A program made the position numbers and the translations under genes. 64,000 nt of DNA, taken from NCBI GenBank assembly GCA_024500155.1, contig CM044877.1, positions 35,109,501 to 35,173,500 on the forward strand, given 5' to 3'. Positions 22,600-34,755 of the stretch are shown piece after piece (position 1 is the first letter of the stretch; every line of letters begins with the position of its first letter). Under the pieces are notes generated by a model, which was not told where the DNA came from, searched no databases, and saw only the letters and a program-made list of their open reading frames with translations. The DNA is from Chenopodium formosanum. Lineage: Eukaryota > Streptophyta > Magnoliopsida > Caryophyllales > Amaranthaceae.

Positions 22600-23040
22600 T
22601 TATTTATTTTGTTGTTACAGTTGTTGTGAAGACCTCTACAAGCAAGGGGACATTGCCTGAAGACCGCTTTGCTTGTAGTCGTCTTCAATTTCTGTTGTGA
22701 TAGTCTTCTACATCTTAGGAGTACCATCGAAGATTGCTCCACTTGTAGCAATTTTTTTTCCGTTTTGTGACCATCTTCCTCAAGTTAGTGATCATAGTCG
22801 AATATAACTCTGCTTGTAGCCATCTTCTTCTTTTTCTGACAACTTTTCGTCATTGAAGGTGACTCCGCTTGTTGTCATCTTCAGTTTTTTGTGAAAATCC
22901 TCAACATGCTGGGAAATGTGGTCGAAGACCATTCTGCGTGTAACGATCCTCAGCTTTGTGTGATAACTTTCTTAGGAAAGTTCTCGAAGATCACTGCTTG
23001 TTGATCCTTAGTTTGCCGGTGCTTTGCTGGAAAGCTTGCT
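22600..23040. repeat. Degenerate tandem array, ~75-bp period
   Basis: Successive diverged units share the words CGAAGA(T/C), GCTTGTAG and a C/T-rich TCTTC block. About five to six units run to 23040. It lies in the 3' untranslated part of the Ogre-like element. No coding. Confidence 0.6.
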
Positions 23041-23105
23041 ATGCCGTTGCTTGTAATTTTGCTGTACATTTGCTATTGATGTTCACTTATCTCTAAGCAA
23101 TGGAG

Positions 23106-23418
23106 CTTTGAATGATATGTCCACACGACTTTGAACAAAAGAGCTAGATGAGAGATGTTCACTTGTCTCTGAACAAAGGAGAATAAGGGAGATGTCCACA
23201 TGTCTCTAAACAAAAGATCTTTAAATGCAATGCCCGCGTGTCTCTAAGCAAAAGAACTTTGAATGCTATGCCCACACGTCTTTGATAAAAAGAGATTTGA
23301 ATGCTATGCCCACGCATCTTTGATAAAAAGAACTTTAAATGCTATGCCAACGCATCTCTAGGCAAAATAGCTTTGGGTGCTATGCCCACGCGTCTTTGAG
23401 CAAAAGAGGTTTGAATGC
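23106..23418. repeat. 38-bp minisatellite in the Ogre-like 3' UTR
   Basis: About eight head-to-tail units of the form CTTTGAATGCTATGCCCACG then CGTCTTTGAGCAAAAGAG. The right-hand units are more alike than the left-hand ones. The rest of 23419-24190 is 3' untranslated DNA with no gene. Confidence 0.85.
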
Positions 23419-24190
23419 TTGAATGTTTGTTGAGATCATTTGGTTGGCTCCGAACAGGAGCTTTGTTGAATTGTTGTATCCTATAAAATCAAAAGATTTC
23501 CAAAAGACTTTCTGGTACTTTACTTGAGGCTTGATGTTTTCCTTAGGGTTGACCTAAGACTTGGTGTGCTTGACATTGTGATTGCCTTGACTTGAGATTG
23601 ACCCAAGGTGTTTTGACACGTGTGTGTAGACTCAACTCGATGTGATATGACACGACACGACTGGACAAAAAAAATTTCCCATATTTTTGTGGAGGGTAGC
23701 GACTTTCTCCCGAAAAAGGAAGACATAGAAAAGAATCGAAGTGAGTGTTTGAGTGTTTGTGGTGCATGTTGAATGAGCTTAGTAAAATGTATGTGCCATC
23801 TTTGTATCTCATAGTGCAAGAATTAATTCATCCTAGGCTATCTCAATTGTTGACTTGATGATGAAAGTATTTGGGTAACTAAGGCGCGGAGGCTAAGCAC
23901 TTCGTAATTTGTGATGCAATGATAATTATGATAATGAGTGATCTTTATTATGATAAGGCATGCTTCAATGTTGTGTTAAGATGTCATGACAAAGGTTTTC
24001 TATGGGAAGGATTATTTGGTCATGTATCTGTGATGTGTGTGAATGTGACACTATAGTAATGCTGCAAAGGCTAAGAGTGTGGAAAAATATTTCAAATAGT
24101 GGTGACTCTTAGGCTAGTAGGCTAATGATGAAAAGATCAAGCCCCCCAAGTCTAGCTCTAAATGGATAGAGATGAACATTGGATATCCCT

Positions 24191-24707
24191 TGATATGATT
24201 GTTTTGGGTAATTTTTACCCAAGCCGTGTGGGCCTACCAGGTTGTGACACGTGTCAGACCTGGATTACTAAAAAATTGACCAATCTTCATTTGACATGTG
24301 TCATTCCCAGAATTTGGGAGAAAAGGCGGCCTTTAGGGCCCAATTCTCGAGAAAGCAGTAATTTGGCGCAACCCAACAGAATTTGGTCAAAGTGACCTAA
24401 TCAGGGGCGCTTTTACCAATGACCCTATAAATAGGAAGATTCCCCCCATTTTGGAGACATCTACAATTTATTACACATACCCTACATTCTCTTACATCAA
24501 GGAAAACACATGATCTAGAAATTCGAGAAGATCTCACTTTAGCGCACCTTTTCATATTCTCCAACAAGTTCTAACTTGATCGTCGGAGGCAGAGCTCTAA
24601 CCACAGGCACAGGCTATGCCTTTTAGGCCCATTATTTTGCAGGCACAGGCGCTATCAGACCAGTCTTCGAGATGTAATTCTCCCGAGGGACAAAAACACC
24701 CAAAACA
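24191..24707 (+). repeat. 5' LTR of Retand-like element 1
   Basis: About 517 bp, aligned with 47871-48371. Shared blocks include GTTTTGGGT ... TTTACCCAAGCC, GACACGTGT, GAGAAAAGGCGGCCTTTAGGGC and CCCCCCATTTTG. The left end is diverged (TGATATGATTG against TGTGAGGGGC), so that border is approximate. The primer site follows at once. Confidence 0.8.
24424..24435 (+). promoter_or_regulatory. TATA box of the Retand 5' LTR
   Basis: CCTATAAATAGG, a palindromic TATA box. The same position in the 3' LTR reads CCTATATATAGG. Expected transcription start about 30 bp downstream. Confidence 0.65.
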
Positions 24708-24709
24708 TT

Positions 24710-24726
24710 TGGTGCCGTCTTTATGG
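24710..24726 (+). other. Primer binding site of Retand-like element 1
   Basis: TGGTGCCGTCTTTATGG follows the LTR by two bases and resembles the common plant gypsy primer site TGGCGCCGTCTGTGG. It binds a host tRNA 3' end; I do not assign which tRNA. Confidence 0.75.
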
Positions 24727-26350
24727 AGAGTACCTCATAGATGGTTCATGAGTCTGTACTGCCGCTAGACCCCAGTCGTCCTACGGTTGACGGGGAGGTC
24801 TTTACAGACCATGAAGACGACCACAATGTGGACGTCAAATGTATTTGGCCAATGATGGGTCATTCATTGCTAAACATATCCGTTCTAAAGATAAGCTTGA
24901 GCGAGTAAACAATGAAGCTGGTACGAGTAAGTCTACTGGACCACCGCCTGGAAATACCAAGGCGAGAGGAGGTCAGGCTCCAGTAACCGGAGACGAACTC
25001 ATGAAATTCATGACAAGTTTCAAGGGTGAGATCAAGGACCTGATCAACGAGAGGACGGATGGCTCTAGCAAGAGTCAGTCGGCCTAAAAATCTCCTCGAG
25101 CTACGAAGAGGAAATCAGTCAGAGACAGGAAGTCTACTCCACATCCAAAGGAGAAGACTACGCCTTCCATTGACTAGACCAAGATCCTTCTACCCTAGAC
25201 AGGCACAAGGAAGGTCATTCGTGCTGTTTAGCCGGATGGCAACAAAAAAACCTTTACAGATGCTCAATCAAAATCAGAAACTGTCTAAGTCAGCATCTAC
25301 ATTGAGCTTTCTAAACAGTTTCAAAATTCATCTTCAAGGAATACTCAATCCTTGCATGAGAGCCATAAGGGCGAAATGTCTGTCCATTCTGGTCCTCAGA
25401 CGATTAGGAATGCCCCATATGTGCTTCAGATGGCATACGGGCCATACACCCCTCATTTCATGCAGCCGACCCTCTTTGGAGGACAGGCGGCATAACATGT
25501 CTAACCTTTGGACTAGCAGCTCCGTCTGCTCAAACTTGGTGAACAAACTTCTGCGTTCACCAAGTAGATAACTAAGGTGGCACATCTGGCCAGGGTTAAG
25601 AATGTGTTGTTTGGTGCTTGTGATGGTACCTCCAACACGGAGGACCACCTCATGGCCTACTCCAATCTTATGCACATGTAGGGGTTGGAGGATGCTATGT
25701 GGTGTCTATGCTTCCCGGCTACCTTGAAAGGTATAGCCCATCAATGGATAAACAATCTTCCAGCCGGGTGCATTAACAACTTCAGAAAGCTCGCTTTCCT
25801 ATTTACCTTCAACTTCTCAATGACAACCCTGCCAAGAAAACAAGTCTTGCCTCGATCACCATACGACAGGGAGAAAGAGAATGTGTTTGCTCGTATGTAA
25901 CATGGTTTAATCTGATGAGAATCTTGATTTAAGGGCTGTATGAAAAAATAGCCTACACATAATTCTTTAAGGGTCTAAAGGATGGGTCAACCTTTAAGTT
26001 TGACCTCGTCCGAAAGAGGGTCTTCTCCCACTAAGAGGCATTGATGGAGGTGAAGAGCTTCATTCAAGCTAACGACCTCTGCTCGTCTAGCCATCAATCA
26101 GACTCCTAGAAGTCTGACAAACAAAAAGAGAGTCGTCCTGCTCAACCGGCTTATAAAGCTAAAGAGAGCAAAAAGAGAAAAGAATTTTGGGCGGTTGATG
26201 AGCCTGATCAATTGTCCAAAAAGAAAAAGAAGAAATTTAAATCGTACGTCTTGCGGTACGAGTTTAGTAAAACTGCCACTCCATCCGCATGAAGTTAAAG
26301 GACCGGCTGACCATTGCGAAGCCAAATCTAATGAAGAGTTTCGTCTAGTC
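24727..26350 (+). pseudogene. Gag of Retand-like element 1
   Basis: Heavily broken. The N-terminal part is visible at 24839-25087 (HIRSKDKLERVN, TGDELMKFMTSFKGEIKDLI). The conserved retrotransposon-gag core appears at 25620-26060 (EDAMWCLCFPATLKG, then HQWINNLPAGCIN, SITIRQGERE, YVTWFNLMRI). A lysine-rich stretch follows (KKKKKKFKSYVLRYEF, 26215-26265). Gag forms the particle and packages RNA. At least five stops or frameshifts. Confidence 0.7.
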
Positions 26351-26699
26351 ACAGAACAAGAATAAATACTCTCACTTCCATGAGGAAGTCGACCATGACA
26401 CCAACGATTGTTGTAGTCTCAAGCGGACGTTGGACCATCTGGCTGATAAGGGCGTGCTGAAGTCCTATGTCTTGAAGTCCAAAGTGACTACTAAGATAAA
26501 TCCGGGATAATCGTCTAAGACTTCCTAGCCAACTAGTAGCTCGGACATTGACAAGGATTCGGTCTACACCTTAATAGGTGAATTCGCTAGTGGTGGCCCG
26601 ACCATCCGGGGCACTAAAGATCATTTGAAGAAAATGATCCACTTAGTTGATGATGGACATACGTCCACAAGTGGTACCTTCCCATATGTTCTCATCACT

Positions 26700-27130
26700 A
26701 AGAAGGATTGGGCAAAGTTCGCCAACCGCATGACGACCCGGTCGTTATAGAATGTATGGTCGCCAACCAGCTAGTTGGTCGGATCCTTGCTGACACTGGT
26801 AGCTCTTTTGACCTCATCAGCTACAAGTGTTTATCCAAGCTAAGCTATAAGATAGAGAACCTACGCGACGTCTCCCATCCACTTGTTGGCTTGGGGGGAG
26901 GGGTCATGCACCCATTTAGCCAAATAGATTAAACCATATCCGGCTAGGGCTGAAGAGAAAAGGGCGACATATAATCGTCCAGTTTTTGGTGGTTAAAGAG
27001 CTGACCTCCTATAACATCATTCTGGGCCGACCCACTCTGAACGAGTGCAAGGCCGTCATCATCCCAGCTCTCATGCTTCTCAAGTATGAAAAGGATGATG
27101 GCTATGTTGGCTCCCTTAATGGGGATTAGA
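26700..27130 (+). pseudogene. Protease of Retand-like element 1
   Basis: The aspartic protease motif ILADTGSSFDLIS lies at about 26786-26825, followed by FLVVKELTSYNIILGRPTLN in a shifted frame (26980-27045). This order fits Tat-type pol. Stops at 26930 and a frameshift near 26940 break it. Confidence 0.75.
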
Positions 27131-27399
27131 AGACGACAAGGGAGTGTTACCTCTAAGACATCAAACCAATGGTTGTTGCAACCGGTCAGCTAAAGGAGCC
27201 AATAGCTTTTGACGATGTTAAGGACTCTAACTCAGCCCCACCAGCAGCCTAAAAGAAAAGAAAAGCTGATCAGCTCGTAGAGGTGAAGAAAGAGAAAAAA
27301 TAGCAATAACTGACCGAGGAACGATCAGATGAGCTTCATCCCCTGCCGGCTGGTGAGCAAATTGATATTCCTCTGGACGATAACCGTCCACAGTGAACT

Positions 27400-29120
27400 A
27401 TTAAGGTGGGGACGGCTACCTTTAAAAGGTTGGGTGCAGACTTGCATCTCCTGCTAAAAGAATTCAAAGACATTTTTGCCTTTGAAGTGAAAGAGATGCC
27501 AAACATAAGCCCGGATCTTGCTGTCCACAAACTAGCCGTGGATCCTAAAAAGAAGCCCATCCGGCAAAAGAAAAGAAATCACAGCGAGGAAAGAAGTCAG
27601 GCGACAATTGCCTAGGTCAAAAAGATGTTGTACGCTGGGTTCATTTGGCCATGTAACTTCCTTGATTGGGTTGCAAACATGGTGCTTGTAAAGAAGACAA
27701 ATGGTACCTGGTGCATGTGTTTTGTTTACACTGACTTGAACAAGGCATGTCCAAAGGACAATTACCTACTTTTAATTATTGATAGCTTGGTCAACTCTAC
27801 AGCCAAGCATGCCTTGAGTAGTTTTATGGATTCATACTCAGGCTTCCACCAGATACCCTTGTGGAAAAAACATCAAGAGAAGACGGCCTTTGTCACTGAT
27901 CATGGGTTATTCTGTTATATGGTGATGCCGTTTGGCTTGAAGAATGCGCCGACTACTTTCTAACGGATGATTAATACAGTTTTCATTAGTTAGATTAGGA
28001 GGAATGTAAAGGCGTATATTGATGACATGATAGTAAAATATAAGCTACATACAGATCACCTTGCTGATCTCCGAGAAGTATTCACCACACTCAGGCAACA
28101 TAAGGTCATGTTAAATCCCAAAAAGTGTGTTTTGGTGTTAAGTTAAGGAAGTTTCTCGGATTCCCGATTGATGAAAGAGGGATAGAGGCTAACTCCGAGA
28201 AGATACTGGTGGTAATTGACATGAAGTCACCCCGCACTGTCAAGGAAGTTCAGAAGCTCACCGGTTTCCTAACGGCGTTGAGGAGATTCCTCTGCCGGTC
28301 ATGTGACAGACGCCTTTACTTCTTCCAAGAAATCAGGAATACGACTAGATTTAAATGGGGAGATGATGCTGAGGCGACCTTTCAAAAATTGAAAGAACAT
28401 TTACACTCCTTGCCAAGGCTTGTTAGCCCTCTGCCCAAGTAGACACTTTACATGTACTTAGCCGTCTCAGACCATGCCCTCAGTGCTGTTCTCCTAGGTA
28501 AGGGAGACTATATTCAACTCCTGGTCTATTTCATTAGCCGTGTTCTTAGAAATGCTGAACTGCGGTACCCTATGGTTGAAAATTTGGCCTTGCTCTCTAC
28601 ATTGCTGTTAAGAAGTTAAAGCCTTACTTCTTGGCACATTCGATTGTGAACTACATAAACTAACCCCTCAAGTAGCCAGTGACAACCTTGGAGTCATCCG
28701 GTAGAATGCTAAAGTGGGCTATTGAAATGCAAAGTCTTGAAATCACCTACAAACCAAGAAAGGCAGTAAAGGGTCAGGCGTTTGCTAACTTCATTGTCAA
28801 AATGACAAGGCCGTTTGCTCCGGGCAACCTCGACCAGGTTAGGAAGGTGTATGTAGAAGGGAGCTCTACTATGAATGGCTATAGTGCAAGTATAATCTGT
28901 CAGTCTCTAGAAGAAGATAAATATGAATATGCACTACGGTTCAAGTTCCAGGCCTCAAATAATGAGGAAAAATATGAAGCCCTGCTAGCCGGCATCCACA
29001 TGTGCAAGGCGGCAAGGGCTACAAAAATTGACCCCTGCTCTGACTCTCACTTGGTCGTTAGCCAAAACCATGGTGAATATGAAGCCACCCAGCTAGCAAT
29101 GATAAAATACCTTTAGGCAG
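27400..29120 (+). pseudogene. Reverse transcriptase and two RNase H domains, Retand-like element 1
   Basis: RT: FVYTDLNKACPKDNY (27720), SFMDSYSGFHQIPL (27822), MPFGLKNAPTTF (27925-27963) and the catalytic AYIDDMIVK (about 28013-28040). The connecting LTGFLTALRRF follows. The first RNase H is degenerate (YLAVSDHALSAVLL near 28455). A second, archaeal-type RNase H follows at 28850-29116 (VYVEGSSTMNGYSA, NEEKYEALLAG, SHLVVSQ); its first acidic residue is Glu where Asp is usual. Tandem RNase H is the defining trait of the Tat lineage. Several stops. Confidence 0.82.
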
Positions 29121-29269
29121 TCAAAGCTGAGATTGCGACACTTGAAGAATTCCATATAAGTCAAGTGACATCCTCCGCTTCTTGGGACACGCCTCTGCCA
29201 GTCTTCTGGGAAGTTATGGAAAAAATGAGTATATCTGACGAATAACCTATTGGAGTAATTGACCGCAGC

Positions 29270-30498
29270 TCTACCTGGATGGATGGCAGCCGAGTGTATT
29301 TGATAGACAGTACGCTTCCTGATTCACCCCAGGAGGCGGCTGTATTAAAGAAACGTGTTGAAAACTTCAAGATGAGAAATGGAGAGCTCTTTAAGACGGG
29401 TTTCCTAAAATCTCTATTGAAGTGTGTTACCCCAAAAAAGGGGAAAGAAGTTTTCGAAGAGCTACACGCGAAATACCGTGTCTCTCGCATAGACGGTAGA
29501 TCCCTGACTGTCAAGACCAGGCGGCAAGGTTACTTCTGGCCTACTCTTGAGTAAGACGCTATGGAAATGGTAAAAAAATGTGACAAGTGCCAAATATTTG
29601 GCAAGTTCATCCATTAGCCGGCAATTGACCTGACAACAATCCATAGCACAGTCGCGTTTTCTAAATAAGGCATGGACATCCTAGGTCGTTACACGCCTGC
29701 TCCAGGTAGAAAGCGTTATATTCTAGTGGTTGTGGATTATTTCACCAAGTGGGTAGAGGGAGAGACGGTCAAGAGCATCAAGACAAAGGATGTCATCTCT
29801 TTCGTTTGGAAGAACACCATACGGTATGAGGTACCTATGTCTATGGTGTTTAATAATGGCCCTCATTTTGAAATGCCTTAGCTCAAGACTTGGTTGGGAG
29901 ATCAAGGGATCTCACATTGTTTTGCATCAGTCGATCGACCCCAAGCAAACGACTAGGTTGAAGCTTTCAACAAACTCATCTCAAACGACATAATTAAAAG
30001 AGCCGGTGGTTTTTGGGCTGAAGAAGTAATTTATGTCCTATGGGATTTTCGAACAACTAAAAAAGGGGCAACTGGTAACACCCTATTACTCATGGTTTAC
30101 GATGCTGAAGCCATATTTCCCATCGAGCAGTATTAGCCGACTCTAAGTGTCATGCTATATGATGAAGAGGCAAACTGGGAGGCCATGTAGCTAGTATTGG
30201 ACTCACGCTCGGAGCGCAAGGGCAACGCCACCTTGCATCATGAGATTTATAGTCTGAAAATGACCCGTGCCTATAACATACGTGTACACAAATGACCCTT
30301 AAAAGTTGGGGACTTTGCGTTACGGAGAATGGAGACAACCGGTAGGGCTAATGAGCATGGAAAGATAACCCTAACTGGGAAGGCCCCTACCGGATCTATG
30401 AAGAAGTAGGAGACGACACCTACCGCCTGGAAACTCCAGATGGCAGGCAGCTGCCCGAACTTGGAATGTAGAAAACTTGAAAAAGTACTACTTCTAAG
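29270..30498 (+). pseudogene. Integrase of Retand-like element 1
   Basis: The zinc-binding part includes LHAKYRVSR ... RRQGYFWPTLE and CDKCQIFG (29460-29610). The core has DILGRYTPAPGRKRYILV with VVDYFTKWVE (29672-29760) and FNNGPHF (29850). The acidic third region is broken (EAFNKLI near 29960). The C-terminal end GDDTYRLETPDGRQLP ... NLKKYYF is readable across frames to 30498. At least six lesions. Confidence 0.78.
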
Positions 30499-31288
30499 AT
30501 TTGTAAACCTTTGTTAATGAAAAGCTTATCAATGAAAAAGTTGCCTTTTGTTTTCAAACCTGTTACTTAATTGTTATATGTACATGCGCAGGTTATAGTA
30601 CCGCCTGTGCAATGATCAGGCGGTCAACTGACAATGATAAAATTAAACTAAATTAAAAACTTAGTGGCTAAACTAATGTTCAAAAAATGGGGCCAATGGT
30701 AGGATGATATTCATTTTATAAATTCGTCTGCTCCAACCATGAAAAAGGCGGCCGACAACGGTTGTCGTAGAGAGTATCTCCCATCCGGGTAACCAAGTTC
30801 TCCACTTACTCATACAGACAAAAAAGATTGAATGTCCTAATTGGTCAACTCATAGCCGTCTAGCCAAAATAATCTAAATAATGACTAAGATAAAAAGCCG
30901 GATGTCTAATAACATTAGCCGGTTGCCGATTGAAATTCTGACTTGGTTTATTTTCCAAAATTATACAAGTCCACCGAATGGGGCAAGAAGACATTGAGTA
31001 TAAAGGATTGCAAATACCTCAGGCGGAGGAGATGAAGTGTAGTACAACATCTTCACTGCTTGGGCTGACGGCTGCCCGTTAGAGTGCTTGGACGGCTGTG
31101 TACTTGGTTTCGAGCAATCACTATTGTGATTTATTGAATTAAGAACTTCCCATACTCTTTAAAGTATCAAAAGATCATAATCCAATCAATCGGCAAGGTA
31201 CTGAAACCAACCACATAGCCGCCTAGGGGCAAGTACAGTCGGGTTACTACTTTCCGCATGCTCTTAATGAGTTAGGAAAAAATTCAAG

Positions 31289-31340
<52 letters not shown>

Positions 31341-31553
31341 CAAAATTTAAGTGCAAAATTTGAATGCAAAACTGACTCAGTAGGTACTTTCATAGATAAA
31401 ACCCAGCCACAAGAGCTGAGGAGAAATGTTGAACCAGATCAGCATTCGGATGGAAACAAACTTAAAAAAAAATTATTGTTGTTGAAATATTCATATACTC
31501 GGCACGCAGGCCGGAAAATCATATAGCTTTAAGTAAATCGAATATAGAAAAGC
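30499..31553. other. Spacer between integrase and the antisense ORF
   Basis: No gene on either strand. It holds a perfect 8-bp-arm hairpin, ACCGCCTG ... CAGGCGGT, at 30601-30625, a short dyad CGACAACGGTTGTCG near 30757, and a TA microsatellite. In Tat elements this spacer holds the convergent 3' ends of pol and the antisense gene. Confidence 0.6.
31293..31336. repeat. (TA)n microsatellite
   Basis: About 22 perfect TA units. It lies between the converging pol and antisense ORF. Confidence 0.95.
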
Positions 31554-32236
31554 TTAATTATAAGGCGCAGATGGGACCCCATCCCTTGTTTGTTCAGTTT
31601 GTGGTGGAGTAGAGTTCACTGGAGCATCTTCTTTCTTCTGCTCTTGCTCACCATCGTCTGCAACCTGAGCTGGCTCCTTTTCAGCCTCACGGTTGGCTAA
31701 AGCATGGAATATCCCCGGGAATGGTTTGCCGTCCTCCTTGGCATTGATGACTTCGTCAGCGTACTGATAAACCAAGGCCTAGAAACCATATTCCTGCCCC
31801 GGGTATAGGGTGTCCCATGCCAGCTTCAAGCGGTTCGTGCATTTGGACTCGTTCTCTTCAATGATCCGCTCTTGCTCGGCTACCAAGGTAACCTTGAAGT
31901 TCGCTTGAGCCCGGGCCATCTCATTCTTCAAGCAGTTGACGCTCGAACGGAGTTGTGTGTTCTCCTGGTCAACCGCCTTAAGCGCCTTGAGATCCGACTG
32001 AGCATTTTTCAGTGAAGCCGCAAAGGGGAAGGTCTTTTTTTTTGCAGTCTCCAGCTCAACCGTTAACCGCTTGATATTGTCAACCTGTTTCATTTCAGAC
32101 GCTTTAGACTCAAGTTAAGTTATTGTATTTGAGCAGAGAGCAACGCCTGCGGAGTCTTGCGCCGCTTTATTAGGTCGCTTTACCTCAGTTTGCTTGCGCT
32201 GCCATGGCCTCTTCAACTCATCTACCCTCAGCAAGG
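31554..32236 (-). pseudogene. Antisense ORF of Retand-like element 1, last exon (coiled coil)
   Basis: Begins after an acceptor-like TGACCATAG and runs, with stops near 32115 and 31778, to the end at 31554. The protein is a long amphipathic helix, e.g. VDNIKRLTVELETAKKK and QENTQLRSSVNCLKNEM, followed by an acidic, Gln-rich tail (EQEQKKEDAPVN). A heptad-like pattern over ~80 residues suggests a coiled coil. Its function is unknown. Antisense ORFs in this position are described for Tat-lineage elements. Converges on pol. Confidence 0.6.
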
Positions 32237-34112
32237 CTATGGTCACAAGCGGAGTGTTAATTAAGAATCCAAACGAGAAACTACTTATAAAATTTTGTTT
32301 AAAGAGTCATACCTCAGACAGGATCTGTTCAACATTGAACGACTCAATGCCCGGGATGGCGTCCTTCTCCCTCTTGAGGATTTCCCCAAGCATGGACTTG
32401 GCGTACTGCTGTACATCTGGCCACTGAGGGGAATTTGCATCCCAACCAAGATTGGGTTAGTATGCTGCATAAGCGGCCCCTATCAGCAAGCGGCCCCTTG
32501 ATGAACCCTCTAAAGTCCGTTGTGAGTGAGACTTTATCCGCATGGGCCAGGGCAGCTCAAACGGTGATCTAAATGAACTTAACGTACCTTGCTATATTAT
32601 TTGCAGGTTGTTATCACCCACAGTCGTGACACAACCTTGAGCTGAGCCCCCTTGGGCGTTTTGTTCGATTGAGGCTTTTCGTCCGCTCAGGGCGTCAAAA
32701 TTGCGCTAAACGTCTTGCCTAGGTCAATACCTAGGCCAAAGCCTTGCAGACTGATGTTCTTTCCACCGATGTCCAGGCGGGTCTTCTAAACCTGTAGTTC
32801 AGGGGTTGTCTGAATAGACGACACCTTTTGAGATTTTGATAAGCTGTCAACTGTCTCATCCGGCTTTTGTTTGAAGAGCTTCTAAAAGGATCGGGGAACA
32901 TCCAACAAGATAAAAGGCTTAGTGAGCATATAGCCAGCAATGAGCCACTTCTAGTGGAAGATTAAAAAGAAATAGTAAGCAGGTCAGACGGTTGACACCT
33001 AACCCTTGGCAGTAATTTCCTACCTCTGTTTTTCCTCTTTGTCCTTGCGGATTTTTGTTATTGACCTTCTGGGTGTTTTCTCCTCAAAAACCACGTCTCT
33101 GCCCGTTTCTGCAAGCAAAACGCATGTTAGAACGTACATGAGTATAATTTAAGAATTTAACGCATCATAAGTACAGCCGGGTACGAGTTAGACATACGTC
33201 AATCAAACATTGTAGTAAGATCGCAGGCGGACAAAAATGCAGTGTTTATTAGCAAGATATGCTTGGGAATCCAATTTTTTGGACGCTTGTAGCTTCCTTG
33301 GTTGAAAGGTAGTCGGTTTTAAGCTTAAAGAATCCCGCATCTATGATTGTCTCATAGTCTTCGTCTGGAATGGCAAGGAATTTACACTTTTGACCTAGAA
33401 TTTCCGGCTTCCTATTGTACCGCCTGTACTCGCGGTTTTCTCTTTCCTTGGAAGAAGATACCAGGTAAAAGCGTTCCTTCCCGTTATACCACTTAGACAT
33501 CTTGTCTAAGGTCATTTGGTACTTGGGATATTTGGTTAGAGTGTACCACGCTCTCCACCCGCCTAGGTTTTGACTGTGGTAATGCATGTGTGCGAAGGCC
33601 TCCCAGCCGGGGTGAAGCCCTTGCCATTCGCAAGCGGATATGTACCCCAAAATGTCAACCTAAGAATTTGGGGTCAACGACCATACACCCAGGTCATACC
33701 CCCAGAGAATGGCCTTAATTGCGTCGTGAAGAGGGAAGCGAAGACCGGCTAGGAACACCGCCTCATAGCAACCAAAGTTTCGGTTGGCGTTCCTTTGTTC
33801 ATCTTTCCAAGCAATAGTGCCTAGCTCAGGCGGCACACGGATGTCAAACCCGTCTCCTAATGGATACTTGAGCTTCAAATTATCTAAGCTCTTCTCCATT
33901 GCAGCTCTGTCTTTGGATGACACATGGATCTTAGCCGGGTTGTTCTTCTCCTTTAAATTTTTTTGCTCTTTTTCCTTGCTATCCTCAAGCGAAGGAAGAT
34001 CTTCATCATCATCACTGCTATCCTCAGAGCTTGACCCTGAGGCGTGGTTTTCCCCTTCTCTTCTTTGGAAACCTTTTCGCCGTCTGATTCTGAAGCAGAC
34101 AGGCCCTCCTCC
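32237..34112 (-). pseudogene. Antisense ORF of Retand-like element 1, rest of exon 1 to exon 4
   Basis: Exon 1 resumes at 34112 after the solo LTR and ends at 33198. It encodes DRAAMEKSLDNLKLKYPLG, IRVPPELGTIAW, FGCYEAVFLAGLRFPLHD and YQMTLDKMSKWYNGKERF, resembling the plant 'putative gypsy type transposon' domain. Introns by splice signals: 33109-33197 (C|GTATGT ... CTTGCAG), 32951-33023 (GAG|GTAGGA ... CCACTAG), one starting at 32587 (CAAG|GTACGT), and 32237-32312 (GAG|GTATGA). Exon 2 is 33024-33108, exon 3 is 32588-32950. The acceptor of exon 4 is unclear. Borders agree with copy 2. Confidence 0.6.
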
Positions 34113-34755
34113 TGTAAGGAGAGTGTTCCTGTCGTAAGGGGATCCTTCCTTAGATTGCCATTGGCCCTTTAAATCCTTGGACTTTACACTTGTTAAGGTG
34201 TAGTAGGATTTGAATTCCTGACTGTTTGGGGGACCTTGAACAAGAATTGATCTTGTCATCACGCTTTTTTATAAGAAACAAGTAAGGAGTCGCCAATGTG
34301 TTTTAGAAAACTCATAAACCTCCTTCATGCTTTTCTCCCATGTGGAGTTCATGGGATAATTAGCATGAATCGTAAGTTTACCCATGCCCAAATTGGTCTA
34401 CATAAACCAGAAATGAGTTCGGGAGCAAGGGTACTAAAGTAACGTTCCTTTTAGGGAAGAATCGCTATTCTAGCCCTAGTGCAGCCTCTACTAGCTCTTC
34501 CTTTTTCACAATTTCATCACCAAACAATATATGCAACACGATACCTAAAACTAAGTTAGTTAATTTTATTTACACACCTCAATTCACGTATGAATTACAT
34601 TGCAAAGTCATTATTCTTTATTTAATCAAATTCATGAATAGGATAAGAAATAAACTATATTCATCTTGCCTTAAGTGATAAAACAACAATTAATTATTCA
34701 AATTCTAGTCTTGATTAACGAAATAGCACTATGTGAATTAATTAATTAAAAGTTT

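Noticed and set aside
23106..23418. Regular repeats as a CRISPR array
   Set aside because: Units are head-to-tail without unique spacers, diverged, and in plant retrotransposon DNA.
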